64,000 nt of DNA, taken from NCBI GenBank assembly GCA_037178975.1, contig JASJZH010000002.1, positions 2,480,001 through 2,544,000 of the forward strand, given 5' to 3'. This DNA comes from Oscheius tipulae (lineage: Eukaryota; Nematoda; Chromadorea; Rhabditida; Rhabditidae). Under the pieces are notes generated by a model that was not told where the DNA came from, searched no databases, and worked only from the letters and a program-made list of their open reading frames with translations. This document shows, in pieces, positions 61,505 to 64,000 of the stretch; position 1 is the first letter of the stretch, and every line of letters starts with the position of its first letter. The position numbers and the translations under genes are program-made.

Positions 61505-64000
61505 ATGTTAGAGAGCAGCAGTAACACATCTTCCACCTCCTCCAATACGTTCTCCATAACTTCTTCACAGTCCAAACAGCAGAGTGACAATTTTTACGTG
61601 AGGATACTGTATTCAATCATGGTTTTCATGTCCGTCTGTTCGACAGCAAACGCACAAGGTGAGTTGACCAATAGCTCTGTCTCTGAAGGAATCCTGTAGA
61701 CACACTAGTGTATGCTTTTCGACTTGGGGAGGAAGGGAATTCACACATGGTCTAGACTGTCTACTTTGCCTGTTGAGTGGTTCCTTTACTCTACCCAGTT
61801 CAATTTCCGTCAATACTACGCAACTACCGGCTCTTTTTATCTGTTTATCTGATCAGGCCTCATCAACTGTATGCGAAAAAGGGCTGTGATGAAAATGAAC
61901 AAGGAAGTGGCTTGTATTAACACAATAGAATTTTGTGAACTAGTACGAAACATTCCATTTTCCCTTGAAGATTGTTTTCTTCCGCTATACACTTCCATTT
62001 TGTAGCCTTACTATTTTGTAGGGCGAAACTATGACGTCGTATTCTAATTTTAAGTGAAACTAGTTTGAAAACCAGAATATTATCAGAATGGTTAATGGTG
62101 ATAAGCAATAGTCAGCGTATAGTTCAAGTCTAATACCAAATGCTTTCCAATCTTTTGCTCTCAACCTTAAACTTTTGCCCTTTTCAGTTCACATTTATGT
62201 CTCTTGACATTTTGAACCCACTTGCCAAATCGTCTATTTTATTGCCATGTGCTACTGCGTGGTCAGTCCTTTTCTGGGCTGCGGGGATGACCTTTTCTTG
62301 AATTTTGGGCAAATGACATTTGACGGACACGGGAGTTTAGAGCCAGCTCGGTGAACTGGAAGATAATTGAGGCGATATTTCCGTTTTGGTAACATTTTTG
62401 GCGTGTGTAGGAGGAACGAACAAAAAGAGGGATTAAACTTTTTGACTGTAAAAAACTTGCAACAAAGAGCATCGCCCTTCGGTTGGTCATTAGTTTTAAT
62501 ACGCTGACATATAAATTCGACAAATCTTTTTTTACGGGCATCTGCGAGCATCAAAATAGTCAGTGCGTAGTGCATGAAGCCTTTGACGAATTCCGCCGAG
62601 ACGTTAAGGACGCGACTTCTCGGTCGGGGTAGCAACAGGTAAAGATTATCCGAAAAAGGCACTTCAGAATGAGATTTGATTTTAAAAGCTGGCCATACAG
62701 AAAATTGAAATGATCTGATATGCCCTTTCTGCACAATTGAAACTTCCTTTCCATTTTTTTTATACTTGTCTAGATATAAAATCAGTTTACAACCAGCAGG
62801 ATTATACTTCTTTAATAAAACATAATACGATAATTATTAAGTTCATAAATAAACTAAACGTTTACTTGTTTTACCCGCATCAAACACTTAAAAATTTAAA
62901 GTTGTTTTATAGCGTTTGTAAAATGTACGTAGTTAAATCAAGATTCTTAAGTGTTTTAGTCCTCAGATTTTTGTACGTCATTTACAAGAACCTTGAATTG
63001 AATAACAGTACAGTAAAACGCACTTTGCCGTCTCCAACAATCACTCTGACCACGATATCCTATCCAAATTAGTTTTTTCCTATTGTCAGTCCGGAAAGAG
63101 TCACCTGACCAATTACGAAACCATGATCGAGTTGATAATTTCCGTCACGTAGAATCTCATCTACTTCCCGCGTTGCTTCTTTGTGGGGACGAGAATAAGT
63201 ACACTTCCCCACTTGTCTACGTCAGAACTGTCTGGAAAAATCCTTCCTAAGACGATCAAGGTGACAAACCACTTTATGAACCGGATGAACCTGGAGATGA
63301 GAATAGGTTTCTTTTCTGAGAAGCTGACTAACATTTCGTGATGTCTTTTAGACAGGTGGAATGACGTTAGGTAAATTGGTGACTAGTATTCTGAACAGTT
63401 TCTGTATGTGCAGTAATCAGATTCTTCCGTGCTACAGAACTGTTTTGGCCCGGTCGAGAACAGTTTCGTTCGAACAAATAGGTCCTACAGTAAATATATT
63501 ATGTATTTATGGTAGAACTTCTTCTGTTTTTTTTCGAATGCTGCAAGACTTTCGAACAAAGCATCAAAATGCCAACTTTTTTTTTTTGCGTCATTGAGAC
63601 CCCTTTAGTAAATACCGTAAATAATGCGCCGTGCGCTGCGGAAGTGTTCTTTCGACACATACACACACGGGTCCCGCTCTTCTGTTTCCGGCACGGGAGC
63701 AATGACGCGGCAAGAACGGCCCACACAAAATTTTTGAGTGCACACAGAAAACACTATAGTGCAATTTGGAAGAATTAACTCGTGGTGCAGCAGACCGTGA
63801 AATGACGTGGGAACGGGGGGTTGTTAAGATGAGAGAATTTCTTCAGGGTTACTGTAGGGTGTCGTCGCAATTTTATAGATTTTAAAAATAAGAAACAAAA
63901 TATTTATTTGCAGGAAAATGTTTCAACTTGCCACAAGGACTCAGTATAACTGGAGGCGAATACAGAAGGATACGAAGTGTCAATCTTAGAAAGTGAGTTA
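61505..64000 (+). CDS. secreted or membrane protein, 5' part, runs off the window
   Basis: Exon 1 61505-61658: a Ser/Thr-rich start, then a hydrophobic stretch ILYSIMVFMSVCSTANAQ that looks like a signal or anchor peptide. Joined to 63914-63992 it continues in frame as GKCFNLPQGLSITGGEY and ends at a good GTGAGT donor, so the gene extends past 64000. The exon 61857-62005 (GLINCMRKRAV, with four Cys and a TAG) is also in frame with exon 1 and could be an alternative last exon giving a 100-aa protein. Product not recognised. Confidence 0.45.
62006..63913. other. large intron or intergenic stretch
   Basis: AT-rich. A minus-strand frame at 62252-62734 is open for 160 codons but starts with GTG and has no recognised domain (Lys/Cys-rich, KGDALCCKFFTVKKF); coding status unknown. 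CCGTAAATAATGCG at 63617-63630 resembles the ends of the transposon fossil in the kinase gene. Confidence 0.4.

Noticed and set aside
62737-63072. 111-codon plus-strand frame
   Set aside because: Very AT-rich, Leu/Tyr/Lys/Asn composition as expected from AT-rich noncoding DNA; no context.
63617-63630. possible second copy of the CCGTAAA transposon end
   Set aside because: No matching inverted partner was found nearby before the window ends, so a full element cannot be claimed.

Overview
The window comes from a nematode genome. The evidence is a major sperm protein (MSP) reading frame, paired ShK (ShKT) domains, very short introns (mostly 33-50 nt), and a 3' splice acceptor immediately upstream of most start codons, as expected for spliced-leader trans-splicing. 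Proteins are clearly recognisable but diverged from Caenorhabditis; I cannot place the species. Gene models were built by hand; almost every multi-exon model below sums to an exact open frame from ATG to stop.

Layout. 0.5-6.5 kb: an orphan 154-aa protein and a DDX3/LAF-1 helicase on the minus strand, divergent from V-ATPase subunit A. 7-16 kb, plus strand: an unrecognised Cys-rich protein, METTL1 (tRNA m7G methyltransferase), mitoferrin and a CISD iron-sulfur protein. 16-24 kb: a BCH/CRAL-TRIO-RhoGAP protein (ARHGAP1 type) and CHMP2A (minus), then ADHFE1 transhydrogenase (plus). 24-27 kb, minus: a broken kinase fragment, two tandem paralogous small secreted peptides with a shared promoter, and a secreted protein with four 4-Cys modules. 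28-35.6 kb, plus: EBNA1BP2, MRPS18C, a ZIP zinc transporter and METTL4. 35.6-40.8 kb: a small membrane protein, a C2H2 zinc-finger protein and several short or unresolved genes. 41-44.6 kb: an unrecognised 324-aa protein, a secreted two-ShK protein and a truncated MSP. 44.9-49.3 kb: a TKL-type kinase with a roughly 650-aa C-terminal repeat region that I do not recognise. 49.3-53.1 kb: choline/ethanolamine kinase and a Tyr-rich secreted protein. 53.1-64 kb is gene-poor: a mariner fossil, tRNA-derived SINE copies, antisense frames and the first exons of a secreted protein that runs off the window.

Gene teamwork. Several pairs are close enough, with an acceptor at the downstream start, to be operons: METTL1-mitoferrin (170 bp), EBNA1BP2-MRPS18C (166 bp; nucleolar and mitochondrial ribosome assembly) and zinc finger-small membrane protein (69 bp). 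Mitoferrin and CISD are both mitochondrial iron genes.

Most worth a second look: the kinase's repeat region; the tandem Cys-peptides with a conserved TATA promoter; a dispersed GACAGAGA motif that fills many introns; four GC-AG introns; and DNA-transposon fossils inside introns.
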